Source: Stieleria sp. JC731
GTDB lineage: Bacteria > Planctomycetota > Planctomycetia > Pirellulales > Pirellulaceae
Assembly: GCF_020966635.1 (NCBI RefSeq)
Contig: NZ_JAJKFQ010000002.1
Coordinates: 744,001-808,000, forward strand
Length of the DNA stretch: 64,000 nucleotides
Direction: 5' to 3'
The notes under the pieces were generated by a model. That model was not told the origin of the DNA and did no database searches. It was given only the letters and a program-made list of their open reading frames with translations. The stretch's first letter is position 1, and the number at the start of each line of letters is the position of its first letter. This document shows positions 27,302-36,672 of this stretch, piece after piece. The translations under genes and the position numbers were made by a program.

Positions 27302-28051
27302 CTACCACAGATACCAAGCTTTTGCCCAGCAGACGTAGACCCCCAGCAAGAAATTGGTGACGGCATGGGCGACCACACAGTTCCAAAATTTCCCCGTCCG
27401 GAACATCATCCAGGTCACCAACGAGAACCAGACGATCGCCGCAATAATCTCGCCAGGATGCGTGGCCACAGCGTAAATGGTGGCCGCCACAACACCTCGA
27501 CGCCCGATGCTGGACAACGACAGTTCGGTCCAGTCCTCGGACTCGACAGACCGCATCAAAAAGCCTCGCAGGAAAAGCTCTTCCGCAACCGGGACGCAGA
27601 CCGCCAGAAGCAAAAACCTTGCGATCAAAAAGCTGATCAGTGAAACGCCTGGCGCGTAAGTGATGAAAGGATCCACGCCTTCGCGTGCCGGAAGCCAGTC
27701 AGTCGAAAGAGACAGCATCTGAAGAACGGATGACTCCAAATGCAGTTCACAGATGCCGATCCACAAGACCGCGCCGATCCCCCCTGTGATCCAGCCCCAT
27801 TGATCCAAAACCAAGGGGAACTGCCGAAGGATTTCGCGGCCAAACCAGAGGACACAGGCGGTCATCAACACGACTCGCGCGGCGACCATTGCCAGATAGG
27901 CGGTCCCGTTGACCGTTTGGTCGTCGACAATAGGCTCCACATTGACCAACATACCAATGACGAAGAACAACATCAACGGCAAGATCATTGACGCCTTTGC
28001 TTGCCACGGATCACTTCGGTCAGACGAACGAATGTCAGCTTCTTGATTCAC
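27302..28051 (-). CDS. CPBP-family intramembrane protease
   Basis: 249 residues with about six or seven membrane segments. The glutamic protease motif EELFLR (E157, E158, R162) sits at the start of a helix, followed by conserved histidines in ATHPGE and VAHAVTNF, as in CPBP (CAAX-type/Abi) peptidases. The overall look matches the CAAX-related proteins found with exosortase systems in planctomycetes, but no exosortase is in the window. The start is GTG at 28051 with GGAG seven bases upstream. It lies 44 bases downstream of the KAP-like ATPase stop, so the two are probably co-transcribed. Confidence 0.85.
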   Translation of the reverse strand: MNQEADIRSSDRSDPWQAKASMILPLMLFFVIGMLVNVEPIVDDQTVNGTAYLAMVAARVVLMTACVLWFGREILRQFPLVLDQWGWITGGIGAVLWIGICELHLESSVLQMLSLSTDWLPAREGVDPFITYAPGVSLISFLIARFLLLAVCVPVAEELFLRGFLMRSVESEDWTELSLSSIGRRGVVAATIYAVATHPGEIIAAIVWFSLVTWMMFRTGKFWNCVVAHAVTNFLLGVYVCWAKAWYLW

Positions 28052-28095
28052 CTAACCACTCCGCTGATCGCGGCAATGCATATGACGAGATCCGC

Positions 28096-29604
28096 TTACA
28101 AACTGGAGGAATCCACTTCGCGACTGTAGACCGCAAGCGCGGTTTCAAAGGTCTCGGACTTGATGGTGTATTCCGGATTCGCGTCGGTGTATCGGTTGCA
28201 ATGATCAACCAATACGCGATAGAGAAACCGAAACAGGTGCCTGGGAACACGCAGCGAGTGAAACGCGCTGATCATCCGGTTGTAGTCTAAATCCGAAAAC
28301 AGATCTTTCGGCTCAGGGGATTTCCCAGGTTGTGCACATGCCATCATGCGTGCACGCGCCAAATCGTAAAGCGACTCACCGGTCCACTGAAACATTGGGA
28401 TGACGTTTTGCTTGTCGAGCCGGGCACGCTCATGGAAATCGCGTGACTCACGCTCCATGTCGCGATACAGCTCCTGAGGCAACATCAGTTTGAAACCGAT
28501 TCCAGGATGTTTTAGCAACTTATTGTCTAGCAGCGGCCAAACGAACAATCGCATCAGTTCGACTTTGCCGCCCGTCATGTGTGGCTCATCAACACGGTCG
28601 AGCAACACAATCGTTCCGGCATACCCCAATCGTGAAAGCACCGACTGGAATTTGTTCAGCAATTCATAGCGGTCATCAGTACGGTCGTATCGCGGCAAAG
28701 GTTGGCTTGCCAGTTCTTTAGCTGGGATCGAATGCAAGACTTTGCGGACAATGCCCATCTCGCGTTTGCCAACACGCATGTGGCGACGGATCTGATAGGC
28801 CGCCCAAGACGTTTTGATCAATCGAAGCAAGTATGGCCCCGAACCGATTAACATCAGCACCGGCATTAGCCATAGATAGTCCCACACCGAGCGCACTGCG
28901 TTTCCTTGATCATCGACCGCACCACGACTGGTGAACATCAAGTAGACAAATGCGATCGCAACAACGACGCACCAAAGGCACGCAAACCAGCAACTGAAGT
29001 GTGTCGAAAGGTTGTTGTAGCCGAGCTTCTTGCGGAACGAGTTCCAACGCTCGACGAACGCGCCATCGCTGCTTTGGTCATAACAGGCTGCCAATAACAA
29101 CAGGTCACGACGGTCGTTGTGATCCAATCGTGCAAGAGACTCGCCTTCGATACCGTCGGCAACCTGTTCGGGTTTTAGGATCTGATCGACCAGCTTTGTC
29201 ACGCCGATACAAAGGATCGAATCCATGTGGTCCCAGAGCTTCCATTCTTTCAGCACACGTTCAGGCTTTCGCGCCGTACGACGACTGAGCCGTTCGCTGA
29301 AGTGGTCCAGGAACGGATTGAAATCGTCATACGCGATCGTGAAAACTCGCTGCCCCGCGTTTTCCTGATTGAACTTTTTCAGATGCCTGAGGATCTGCAG
29401 ACGCATCGCGGTTTTCCCCGAGCCTTTGGGACCAAAGACCATCGCGGTCGATGGCTCCTTGGGATCGCCATAAACCTTGTCCCAAACGGGATGGTACGCG
29501 TTGGCGATGCAATGCTCTTTAAAAACCTGATCGGTCTGTGCGTCTTCCTCCGCGAACGGATTGCGGACGATCCCATGGTGCTCTAACAGACTCTGAATAT
29601 TCAT
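28096..29604 (-). CDS. Membrane-inserted P-loop ATPase, KAP-like
   Basis: 502 residues. An N-terminal HHGIVRNPFAEED segment recalls ExeA/TniB-type ATPases. Walker A is GPKGSGKT (58-65) and the Walker B candidate is TIVLLDRVDEP (D336, D339, E340). Between them lie two membrane segments (about 204-224 and 242-262). A membrane hairpin inserted inside the P-loop domain is the hallmark of KAP NTPases, although the sequence is too divergent to be sure. The C-terminal third is helical. An AGGAAG site precedes the ATG. Followed by the CPBP protease on the same strand. Function unknown; KAP proteins are thought to organise membrane complexes. Confidence 0.7.
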   Translation of the reverse strand: MNIQSLLEHHGIVRNPFAEEDAQTDQVFKEHCIANAYHPVWDKVYGDPKEPSTAMVFGPKGSGKTAMRLQILRHLKKFNQENAGQRVFTIAYDDFNPFLDHFSERLSRRTARKPERVLKEWKLWDHMDSILCIGVTKLVDQILKPEQVADGIEGESLARLDHNDRRDLLLLAACYDQSSDGAFVERWNSFRKKLGYNNLSTHFSCWFACLWCVVVAIAFVYLMFTSRGAVDDQGNAVRSVWDYLWLMPVLMLIGSGPYLLRLIKTSWAAYQIRRHMRVGKREMGIVRKVLHSIPAKELASQPLPRYDRTDDRYELLNKFQSVLSRLGYAGTIVLLDRVDEPHMTGGKVELMRLFVWPLLDNKLLKHPGIGFKLMLPQELYRDMERESRDFHERARLDKQNVIPMFQWTGESLYDLARARMMACAQPGKSPEPKDLFSDLDYNRMISAFHSLRVPRHLFRFLYRVLVDHCNRYTDANPEYTIKSETFETALAVYSREVDSSSL

Positions 29605-29656
29605 GCCGGGGCTTCCTGCTGGTGCTGCTCTTGGTTTCCCTTGTTTGACGAAGGAA

Positions 29657-30214
29657 TTACTTGCCGACCGACTTCGTCATTTCAACGAACTTTTCACGGT
29701 TCGCTTTGACGGTCTCCGCAGGCCCGACGAGCTTTGCGAAGTACATTCCGCCGTCTTCACTGGCAAAGATTGCTCCGACCATCGCGTAGTTTTCGCGTTG
29801 AACGGTTCGGCCACCGAAGAATGGCCCACCGCCCATCGATTCAGCAAATGAGCCGGTGACATCGACCAAGTGCAGTTCAAAAGGACCAGCCTTCACGGTT
29901 TCGGTCTTCTGGTCTTCTTCCTTTCCGCCGGAAAACTGTCCTTTCCAACGCTTAATGTTTTGGGCAACCCCACCGCCTGCTCGCATCATCGTCAGACGCG
30001 CGGCCGCGTCGCCTTCGCCGACCTTGAATTCGTGCTCGATGATCCGCGATTTCTTTTCCGATGGCTTAAATTCGCTGGGAACGGTCATCTTCGCTTTGCC
30101 AAGTACGTCAATCGCTTTGGCTTCTTCCGCCGAGCTTTTGCCCGCGGTGAAAGTCATCATGGCAAGCGAAAAACAAGCCATTGCGGCTACAAAACGGGGC
30201 GAACGAAACATCAT
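29657..30214 (-). CDS. Small secreted protein of unknown function
   Basis: About 185 residues. The ATG at 30214 (followed at once by a second ATG) is chosen because GGAG lies five bases upstream and it starts a signal peptide ending near TAGKSSAEE; an upstream in-frame ATG adds about 48 residues without signal character. The mature protein is beta-rich and basic, with a GGGPFFGGRTVQRENYAM segment. I do not recognise the family. It ends 50 bases before the KAP-like ATPase start and may be in the same transcription unit. Confidence 0.65.
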   Translation of the reverse strand: MMFRSPRFVAAMACFSLAMMTFTAGKSSAEEAKAIDVLGKAKMTVPSEFKPSEKKSRIIEHEFKVGEGDAAARLTMMRAGGGVAQNIKRWKGQFSGGKEEDQKTETVKAGPFELHLVDVTGSFAESMGGGPFFGGRTVQRENYAMVGAIFASEDGGMYFAKLVGPAETVKANREKFVEMTKSVGK

Positions 30215-30573
30215 GGAAGCTCCACTGGCGTAGTAAATGGGTCTTGGTTTGAGCACATCAATCGATTTACTGTAGCTGATTCGGCAACGAAGACGAATTG
30301 GGCTGGGAAAACTGTGTGCAAATTGGGCACCAGCGACGCGATTGTTATGCTTTTTCAATCAATTCGCCCGAGTCTGGCAATTCGCTCGAGTCTGACCGAC
30401 ATTGGCCGATAGGGGTCAGCAATGCAGCCGCTGTAGAAGAGTTCGGCAGCACAGCACAAACGCCTGGCTTTGAAACACGGGCATTCGTACTCGGACACAG
30501 CGGTGTGTTCGAAGCAGCCTGAACCCCGGATAGCCTGACATCGAAGCAATTCTGCAGAACGATCCAGCCGGAG
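30215..30573. other. Intergenic region, nothing recognised
   Basis: About 360 bases between two minus-strand genes. It contains a short CACAGCGGTGTG palindrome near 30500 and an imperfect duplication of ATTCGCYCGAGTCTG at about 30361-30395. No gene, RNA or clear promoter is visible. Confidence 0.4.
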
Positions 30574-31332
30574 CTATGCACCTGCCGAAGCGACCAATAC
30601 CAGGGTCACTACCAGCCCGACCACAAGGGCCCCTAAGACGGCGACTAGGGTCAGACGTCGATTAGCCCGCTTCCGCCTCGTCGCACCAATTTTGGCGGTC
30701 CCAACGATTGAAGAATCCAGCGGACTGGTTTTCTCGGTCGCGATCGATTTCGTTTTCCCCATCCCTGGATTTGCAACCGGTTCAACCTTTTGACTGGTTC
30801 CAGGTAACCGATCGGCAATCTCGGGCAATACTTCCGAAGCTTCGCGCCACTGCGGCCAGCCATCCCGCCAGAGCAGCGCGTTCTTTGCCACACGCCCCTG
30901 ATCGATCCAATCTCGCAGCACGCTGGTATCAGCAGGTCCGTACTGGCCACCGCTCGGTGGTCGGACGTACCAAGTTGCCGGCTCGTCACTGGTCAGCACA
31001 TCCGTTCCGCTCGCACTGGGTTGCTCGGCAGCCGGTTCGGGGATGCTCGCCTGCATGGAATCGCTAGTTTTTTGAGCGACCGTGGGCTGAGCAATCGTTG
31101 CGACAGCGGAGTCCTGGGAGTCGTAGCTGGGTGAGGTAGACACCTGTTCGGCGTCCCGGTTCGATTCCGAATCCGTTGGCACAGCCTCCTCAAGAGGCAA
31201 GGAGCGTTCGGCATCCGCAGCCGGGATACGAAAACGTGTTTTGCACTTCGGGCAGACACCCCGACGTCCAGCTAATTCGTTCTTGATGTTGAGGGGTTTT
31301 CCACATGCGTGGCAAGCAAACCGGATTCCCAT
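30574..31332 (-). CDS. Zinc-ribbon and GYF_2 domain membrane protein
   Basis: 252 residues in three parts: an N-terminal zinc ribbon with C7, C10, C27 and C30; a disordered acidic/Ser-rich linker; a GYF_2 domain (DUF4339, about 120-170) with WYVRPPSGGQYGP and LLWRDGWPQWREA; and one C-terminal membrane helix (about 228-250) preceded by RRKRANRR, giving a tail-anchored, cytoplasm-facing topology. This architecture is widespread in planctomycetes. GYF domains bind proline-rich peptides, so a scaffolding role is possible. It begins ATG at 31332 and stands alone. Confidence 0.8.
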   Translation of the reverse strand: MGIRFACHACGKPLNIKNELAGRRGVCPKCKTRFRIPAADAERSLPLEEAVPTDSESNRDAEQVSTSPSYDSQDSAVATIAQPTVAQKTSDSMQASIPEPAAEQPSASGTDVLTSDEPATWYVRPPSGGQYGPADTSVLRDWIDQGRVAKNALLWRDGWPQWREASEVLPEIADRLPGTSQKVEPVANPGMGKTKSIATEKTSPLDSSIVGTAKIGATRRKRANRRLTLVAVLGALVVGLVVTLVLVASAGA

Positions 31333-31813
31333 CGTTTCTACTTGGCGTCGAGAAGAGTTTTTGGGCCGCGGCGGTGTGAAGGTCGCGAATCGTTCTAGTA
31401 TAACCGTCTACGAAATATAGCCAACAATTTGGTCGTTCAGCGAAGCGCTTTGGAAGCCGCCCAAAGTAGGCAATTTGGGCAAACATCTATTTCGTTCTTT
31501 ACGAGCAGCTCTCATGTGGTGGTAACCACTTGTATCGTTCGATTGCGTTTCAGTTGAGGTGTAGTGACTCGTCAAATCCTGCGGGGAAAACGAGTGAAAG
31601 ACGACAACAGGCGATCCGACGGCTGTTTAGCCCCGGATTGAGCTGTCTGTTTACCCGCAGCGGCGGCCGGTTCCCAATCTAGGATTTCTGCCTTTCGCCC
31701 CGCCCACCGAGTGAGCTGCTTGATTCCACCGCTGTGGTATCTGAAAATAGCTTCCCCTCACACCTCTTCCAGACAACGCGTGTCTTTGCCTTACTCCCCG
31801 CACCGAGCCCACC
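31333..31813. other. Intergenic region between divergent genes
   Basis: About 480 bases holding the promoters of the GYF_2 gene (minus) and the CE15-like esterase gene (plus). I see no strong -35/-10 pair, no RNA gene and no repeat. Short frames here have no plausible start signals. Confidence 0.4.
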
Positions 31814-33091
31814 ATGAAATCGATCGGACACCGGATCGGACTGATCACCACTTCTAGCGCCGCTTGCATGTTCTTGTTCTTGTGGATTGCCGGACCTGCC
31901 GAACAAGCACAGGCACAGTCAAAGCCTTTTGTAGCGAACTATGACGAATCGAAAATTCCCGATTACAAACTTCCCGACGTTCTTGACGGTGTAACCAGTG
32001 CAGACGGTTGGCAAGCGAAGCGATCTCAATGGCTGGGGCTTTTGTCAAAGGAGATGTTCGGTATCGCACCAGCCGCGGATGCGGGAGGCGAGACCAAGGT
32101 CGAAACGACCAGCGATGACGTTGCGATTCTCGACGGAAAAGGTTTCCTTCGACAATTGACGCTCAAGCTGGCCGGTGAAACGGTCCGTGTCGCCTTGTTC
32201 TTGCCCAACGAAGCCAAACAAAAGGCCGTCCCGGTATTTATGGGATACAACTTCGGTGGAAACCACACCGTTTTTGATCACCCCGCGATCGATCTGCCGA
32301 CCAGTTGGATGCGCAAAACAGATGATCACAAAGCGTCTGATGCGGACCGTGGCAGTTCGGCATCGCGTTGGAGCATCGAACGGATGATCGATAGCGGTTT
32401 CGGATTAGTGACGCTGTACTACGGCGATGTCGATCCCGACTTTGATGACGGTTTTGAAAATGGCGTGCATCAACGACTTGGCAAACCTGGTAACGACGAA
32501 GCCGCATCGATTGCGACTTGGGCCTGGGCGTTAAGTCGTGTCGTCGATGTACTGGAAGAAGTCGACGAAGTGGACGCGGACAAAATCGCCGTCTTTGGCC
32601 ACTCGCGTCTTGGCAAAACTAGCCTCTGGGCCGGTGCGACGGATCAGCGTATCGCACTGGTGATTTCCAATAACTCCGGATGTGGAGGCGCCGCGTTATC
32701 GCGCCGTCAAATTGGTGAAACCGTCTGGCGGATCAATACATCCTTCCCGCATTGGTTCTGTGGGAACTTCAAAAAATACAACAACCAAGAGGACACGATG
32801 CCTTTTGACAATCATGTCCTGTTGGCATTGGTCGCACCGCGTCCTTTGTATGTTGCCAGTGCGTTGGAAGATCGATGGGCGGACCCGAAAGGCGAGTTTC
32901 TTTCCTGCGTTTATGCCGATTCGGTCTACAAGTTGCTAGGTAAAGAAGGACTGCCGTCACACGAAATGCCGGTCGTAGGCGAAAGCTTACAAGGAACGAT
33001 CGGATACCACATTCGAGAAGGCAAACACGATGTCACCGATTTCGATTGGCAAAAGTACATCGAATTCGCCACTCGTCATTTGAAAAACTAG
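31814..33091 (+). CDS. Secreted CE15-like glucuronoyl esterase
   Basis: 425 residues with a signal peptide (hydrophobic part about 15-33, ending near AQAQS). It has the alpha/beta-hydrolase fold of the CE15 family, which cleaves ester links between glucuronoxylan and lignin or related glycan esters. The nucleophile is S264 in GHSRLGKTSLWAGA, with R266 and K269 as in the CE15 motif GCSRxGK, but here His replaces the usual Cys. NNSGCGGAALSRR follows, and the likely catalytic His is H405. It probably acts on algal or plant polysaccharides, in keeping with the sulfatases in the window. The exact substrate is unknown. Confidence 0.82.
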   Translation: MKSIGHRIGLITTSSAACMFLFLWIAGPAEQAQAQSKPFVANYDESKIPDYKLPDVLDGVTSADGWQAKRSQWLGLLSKEMFGIAPAADAGGETKVETTSDDVAILDGKGFLRQLTLKLAGETVRVALFLPNEAKQKAVPVFMGYNFGGNHTVFDHPAIDLPTSWMRKTDDHKASDADRGSSASRWSIERMIDSGFGLVTLYYGDVDPDFDDGFENGVHQRLGKPGNDEAASIATWAWALSRVVDVLEEVDEVDADKIAVFGHSRLGKTSLWAGATDQRIALVISNNSGCGGAALSRRQIGETVWRINTSFPHWFCGNFKKYNNQEDTMPFDNHVLLALVAPRPLYVASALEDRWADPKGEFLSCVYADSVYKLLGKEGLPSHEMPVVGESLQGTIGYHIREGKHDVTDFDWQKYIEFATRHLKN

Positions 33092-33144
33092 CGTCGACCT
33101 TCATGGATGCTTTTCGGCGAACCAACCCATCAAGGACCTCAATC

Positions 33145-33609
33145 ATGCGATCGATCTTCAGCCTTTTGCTGCTTGTCGCTGTATTGGTGCCGACAAGCTT
33201 TGCCGATGAAGTCACAAGTGCAAACGCGAAGCAAGTCGCCGCGTCGAAGCTTGCCCAAGCACAATCCGCACTCGCGAGAGCGCGGCTGCAGGCTCGCCGA
33301 GCGGACGCGCATCGTATGCGCTATGGGTACGGAATCGGCACGAGCTATGTCAGCCCTTATGGTGGACCATGGTATGCACAGCCGGTTTGGCCAAGCCCAT
33401 ACCCGCAGACTTATTACGCCCAGCCTTACTACACACAGCGCTATTACACGCAGCCGTACTATCGTAGTTACAGCACGCCCAGTTACAGCACGCCAACCTA
33501 TAGCACACAGCAGAGCCAGCGAAGTTACCCACAACCTGCGTTGCGTGGCTATTCGCCTCAGCCAGCCTTGCGTGGTTACACACCACGGCCCAGCCTTCAA
33601 TCGCAATAG
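33145..33609 (+). CDS. Secreted Tyr/Pro/Gln-rich repeat protein
   Basis: 154 residues from the ATG at 33145, which has GGA upstream and begins a signal peptide (IFSLLLLVAVLVPTSFA); an earlier in-frame ATG at 33046 lies inside the esterase gene. A short helical Ala/Lys/Arg segment follows, then a long low-complexity half of YYTQPYY-, YSTPSYSTP- and PALRGYSPQ-type repeats. Such Tyr/Gln/Pro-rich secreted proteins may be structural or surface-associated. No enzyme domain is seen. It starts about 50 bases after the esterase stop on the same strand. Confidence 0.7.
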   Translation: MRSIFSLLLLVAVLVPTSFADEVTSANAKQVAASKLAQAQSALARARLQARRADAHRMRYGYGIGTSYVSPYGGPWYAQPVWPSPYPQTYYAQPYYTQRYYTQPYYRSYSTPSYSTPTYSTQQSQRSYPQPALRGYSPQPALRGYTPRPSLQSQ

Positions 33610-33664
33610 GTTCTCGCGGCTCGGCTTCTAAGCACGCAGCTTATCGGTGCCGCCTTTAGTCGCT

Positions 33665-34516
33665 TTACTTATTTGCGATCACGCGGTGAAAGTGAAGGCG
33701 AACTTCCTGATCGACAACTCGGCGAACGCCTTCGACAAGGCAGGCCGGTTCGTTTTCGCTTTCGCCACGGGCGATGATTTCATCGAGCCCCGTTCCGGGG
33801 TCGACGCTAAACGTTCGCTGGTTGATCGTTTGATTGCCGGCGTCCAATTCAGGGATGATGAAGTGGCAAGTCGCGCCATAGCTGAGCATCCTGGCGGCAT
33901 GAGCATCATGATAGGGGCGAAAGCCTGGAAAGCCTGGCAGCAAACCATGATGCAAGTTGATAATGCGTCCGCCGGCGAACTGCCAGCAGGTGCTCGGCGG
34001 TAGCACTCTCATGTATCGTGCCAGGACGACATAGTCGACGTCGAACTCATCGAGCAGCTCAACCATCGCGTCGTCGTTGGCCGCTCCGCTGTCATCGCCG
34101 ATCCGCTTGAAGGGCACGTCGAATTCATCTGCCAGCGACTGCAGTTTCTTTCGGTTGGAAATCAGCACAGCTGGGATGGCGTTGATCTTGCCATCTTTAA
34201 TCGCTTGCAGGACAGCTCGCGGTGTATGTTCGACAAAGGTGCAACAGATCGCCAGACGCGGCGGGTCGTGCTGATCGGGGCTCCAAACCCGAATGGCCAA
34301 CCCGGTGTGATCGCCGATTTGCCGCATCGCCGATTTCAGCATTTCGAACTGAGAATCGTCGATCGCGATCCGGCACAACATCGCAAAAAGCTGCTGGTCG
34401 TCGTGGTCATACATCTGGATTTCGGCGATGTTGGCCCCCTGACCGGTGACGTAGTGGATGATTGGGTCGGCCAATCCCACGTTGTCAGGCCCAAGTGCAG
34501 TGATGACGACTTCCAT
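33665..34516 (-). CDS. purU: Formyltetrahydrofolate deformylase
   Basis: Hydrolyses 10-formyl-THF to formate and THF, balancing one-carbon pools and supplying formate for purine synthesis. It is 283 residues: an N-terminal ACT domain (about 1-85, starting ALGPDNVGLADPIIHYV) and a C-terminal formyltransferase-fold domain with INLHHGLLPGFPG and PELDAGNQTINQ, holding the Asn/His/Asp catalytic set. Usual family members read SFLPAF and LDxGPII, so this copy departs slightly around the site. The ATG at 34516 has GGAG seven bases upstream. Divergent from the cysteine-cluster gene. Confidence 0.9.
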   Translation of the reverse strand: MEVVITALGPDNVGLADPIIHYVTGQGANIAEIQMYDHDDQQLFAMLCRIAIDDSQFEMLKSAMRQIGDHTGLAIRVWSPDQHDPPRLAICCTFVEHTPRAVLQAIKDGKINAIPAVLISNRKKLQSLADEFDVPFKRIGDDSGAANDDAMVELLDEFDVDYVVLARYMRVLPPSTCWQFAGGRIINLHHGLLPGFPGFRPYHDAHAARMLSYGATCHFIIPELDAGNQTINQRTFSVDPGTGLDEIIARGESENEPACLVEGVRRVVDQEVRLHFHRVIANK

Positions 34517-34600
34517 TAAAATGCTCCAGCTGCTATCCAGTCTCGTGCGTCGTTTGATGCACCGTTTACACGAAAACGCCACAAAACGCGATACCTTCCC

Positions 34601-35068
34601 GTGAATGTGCCACCACTAGCGATCCGCCTGAAACGCGATCAGGTGCCCAAAGGCGAAAATTTGTGCGATCATTGCACCGCCAAGTGCTGTCACTATTTTG
34701 CCTTACCGATTGACGCCCCGACGACGCGGAAGGATTTTGACTACATCCGCTGGTACCTGCTACACGACAGGGCCACGGTTTTCGTCGAAGAAAGCAGCTG
34801 GTACTTGCTGGTCTACACCACCTGTAAACACCTGCTGGACGACCACCGCTGTGGGATTTATGAAACCCGCCCACAGATCTGTCGTGACTATACCACCGAC
34901 GAATGTGAATTTGATGACGACTGGTGCTACGACCAATACTTTGAAACGGCCGAACAGATCGACGAGTACGCCGACGGGTTGTATGGACCGCAGTTCGAAG
35001 ACCCGAAGCAAAAGGACCGTCAATCACTGCGTCGGCGACGTCCGAGCGGGCTTCCGGTTGTCGGCTAG
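34601..35068 (+). CDS. YkgJ-type cysteine-cluster protein
   Basis: 155 residues of the YkgJ/UPF0153 family, thought to bind a zinc or iron-sulfur centre. The conserved cysteines occur as CDHC-x3-CC near the N-terminus, then CKHLLDDHRCGIYETRPQICRDY in the middle, the family's best block. The acidic C-terminal half ends in a basic QSLRRRRPSGLP tail. The start is GTG at 34601 with no clear ribosome binding site. It is a single gene between purU (divergent) and hisS (downstream, 170 bases). No role is known beyond metal binding. Confidence 0.82.
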   Translation: MNVPPLAIRLKRDQVPKGENLCDHCTAKCCHYFALPIDAPTTRKDFDYIRWYLLHDRATVFVEESSWYLLVYTTCKHLLDDHRCGIYETRPQICRDYTTDECEFDDDWCYDQYFETAEQIDEYADGLYGPQFEDPKQKDRQSLRRRRPSGLPVVG

Positions 35069-35240
35069 CGGGCTGTTGGCTAATGACATGTCGACTAGCG
35101 AACTTGCGGTGAGCGACTTCGGATCATCCCCGCGATAAGAACCCTATCGATCGGATCGGCTGCCTCCCGAAGTCCCTCGCGCATCGTTGCGGCAGCCGAT
35201 TTCCACTTCCAATACACAACATTGCTTTGATTCGATTTCC

Positions 35241-36584
35241 ATGTCTTTGATCAAACCTCGAACCCTAAACGGATTTCGCGATTACCTTCCCGCCGTCATG
35301 ATTCCGCGAGAACGGTTGATGGAGACGGCTCGAAAGGTGTTTCGTTCTTTTGGCTTTGCACCGATCGATACGCCAACACTGGAATACCTGGAAATATTGA
35401 CGGGCAAGGGCAGTGACGAAACGGACCGTCAAATCTATCGCTTCGAAGACAATGGCGGACGAGCCGTTGGAATGCGTTTTGACCTGACGGTGCCCTTGGC
35501 ACGTTTCGCGGCGCAGCACATCAACGAATTGGGAACACCCTTCAAACGTTATCACATCGCACCGGTCTGGCGTGGCGAGCGTCCCCAGGCGGGACGCTAC
35601 CGCGAATTCATGCAGTGTGACTTTGATACGATCGGCACCACCGGCGTGATGGCGGATATTGAAGCCGTTGCCGTTATCAATCGACTGCTCAGTGAGATTG
35701 GTTTTGAAAAGTTCACGATCAGCGTCAACAACCGCGGTGTCCTTACCGAACTGCTGCGGTCCTTAGATCTGGAAGACAAAAGCGTTGAACTGCTTCGAGC
35801 CCTCGATAAGCTTGCCAAGATCGGGCGCGAGCGTGTGGCTGAGGAGATGTGTGAATCCGCAGGCGTCTCCGCTGACCAAGCTGACAAAGTACTTGCACTG
35901 GCCGAACTCGATGGCGATGCCGATTCGATCTTCGCCCGACTGCCTGAATTGATCGGCGGCACCGAATCAGGACAAGAAGCGATTACTCGACTGCAAGACG
36001 TTCATCAAGGCGCGCTGGCTGCTGGTGTGCCGGTTGACCGTTTGAAAATCGACGTGTCCATCGCGCGCGGGCTGGACTATTACACCGGTGTGATCTTCGA
36101 AACCACGCTCGATGACTTACCAGGCATCGGCAGTGTTTGCAGTGGTGGACGGTACGACAATCTGGCGGGGCTTTACACCAAGCAACATCTGCCCGGAATC
36201 GGTGCTTCGCTAGGCCTCGACCGGCTGCTCGCCGCGATGGAGACCCTGAACCTGTTGGGGGATGCGAAGACGCCTGCTAGCGTGTTCATCGCCTACTTTG
36301 ATGCCGATCGACGCGACGACTATCTGAAACTTTCGGCGACGCTCCGCGATAAAGGGATCTCCAATGAGATCTACCCCGATCCCAAAAAGCTGGGTGCTCA
36401 GCTGAAGTACGCCGACGGGCATGGGTTCCGTGTCGGACTGGTCGCCGGAGCAAACGAGTGGGCGGAGGATCGAATTCAAGTCAAAACGCTGTCGACCAAA
36501 CAGACACAGGACGTGAATTATCGGCACGACCAGCCCGACGAACTGGTCGCAACTTTGAACCAGATTCTTGCAGACGAGGTATAG
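35241..36584 (+). CDS. hisS: Histidyl-tRNA synthetase
   Basis: Class II aminoacyl-tRNA synthetase charging tRNA-His, 447 residues. It starts MSLIKPRTLNGFRDYLP at 35241; a longer frame from 35187 lacks family similarity. Motif 2 is APVWRGERPQAGRYREFMQCD, the histidine-binding motif is ARGLDYYTGVIFE, and motif 3 is GIGASLGLDRLL, followed by the C-terminal anticodon-binding domain (about 345-447). All catalytic motifs are intact. It is not obviously in an operon; the next gene begins about 90 bases later. Confidence 0.97.
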   Translation: MSLIKPRTLNGFRDYLPAVMIPRERLMETARKVFRSFGFAPIDTPTLEYLEILTGKGSDETDRQIYRFEDNGGRAVGMRFDLTVPLARFAAQHINELGTPFKRYHIAPVWRGERPQAGRYREFMQCDFDTIGTTGVMADIEAVAVINRLLSEIGFEKFTISVNNRGVLTELLRSLDLEDKSVELLRALDKLAKIGRERVAEEMCESAGVSADQADKVLALAELDGDADSIFARLPELIGGTESGQEAITRLQDVHQGALAAGVPVDRLKIDVSIARGLDYYTGVIFETTLDDLPGIGSVCSGGRYDNLAGLYTKQHLPGIGASLGLDRLLAAMETLNLLGDAKTPASVFIAYFDADRRDDYLKLSATLRDKGISNEIYPDPKKLGAQLKYADGHGFRVGLVAGANEWAEDRIQVKTLSTKQTQDVNYRHDQPDELVATLNQILADEV

Positions 36585-36672
36585 TAGAGGGAGCGAAGGC
36601 GTACCGCCGAGGCGATACAGGGCTTCGCAAACCTTTTCTCAGATCCAGTCGCTCTCCTCAGGCTGAACGCTT

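Noticed and set aside
27035..27643. 202-codon plus-strand frame opposite the CPBP protease end.
   Set aside because: Polar, Arg/Pro/Gln-rich antisense product without a start signal; the minus strand encodes the clear protease.
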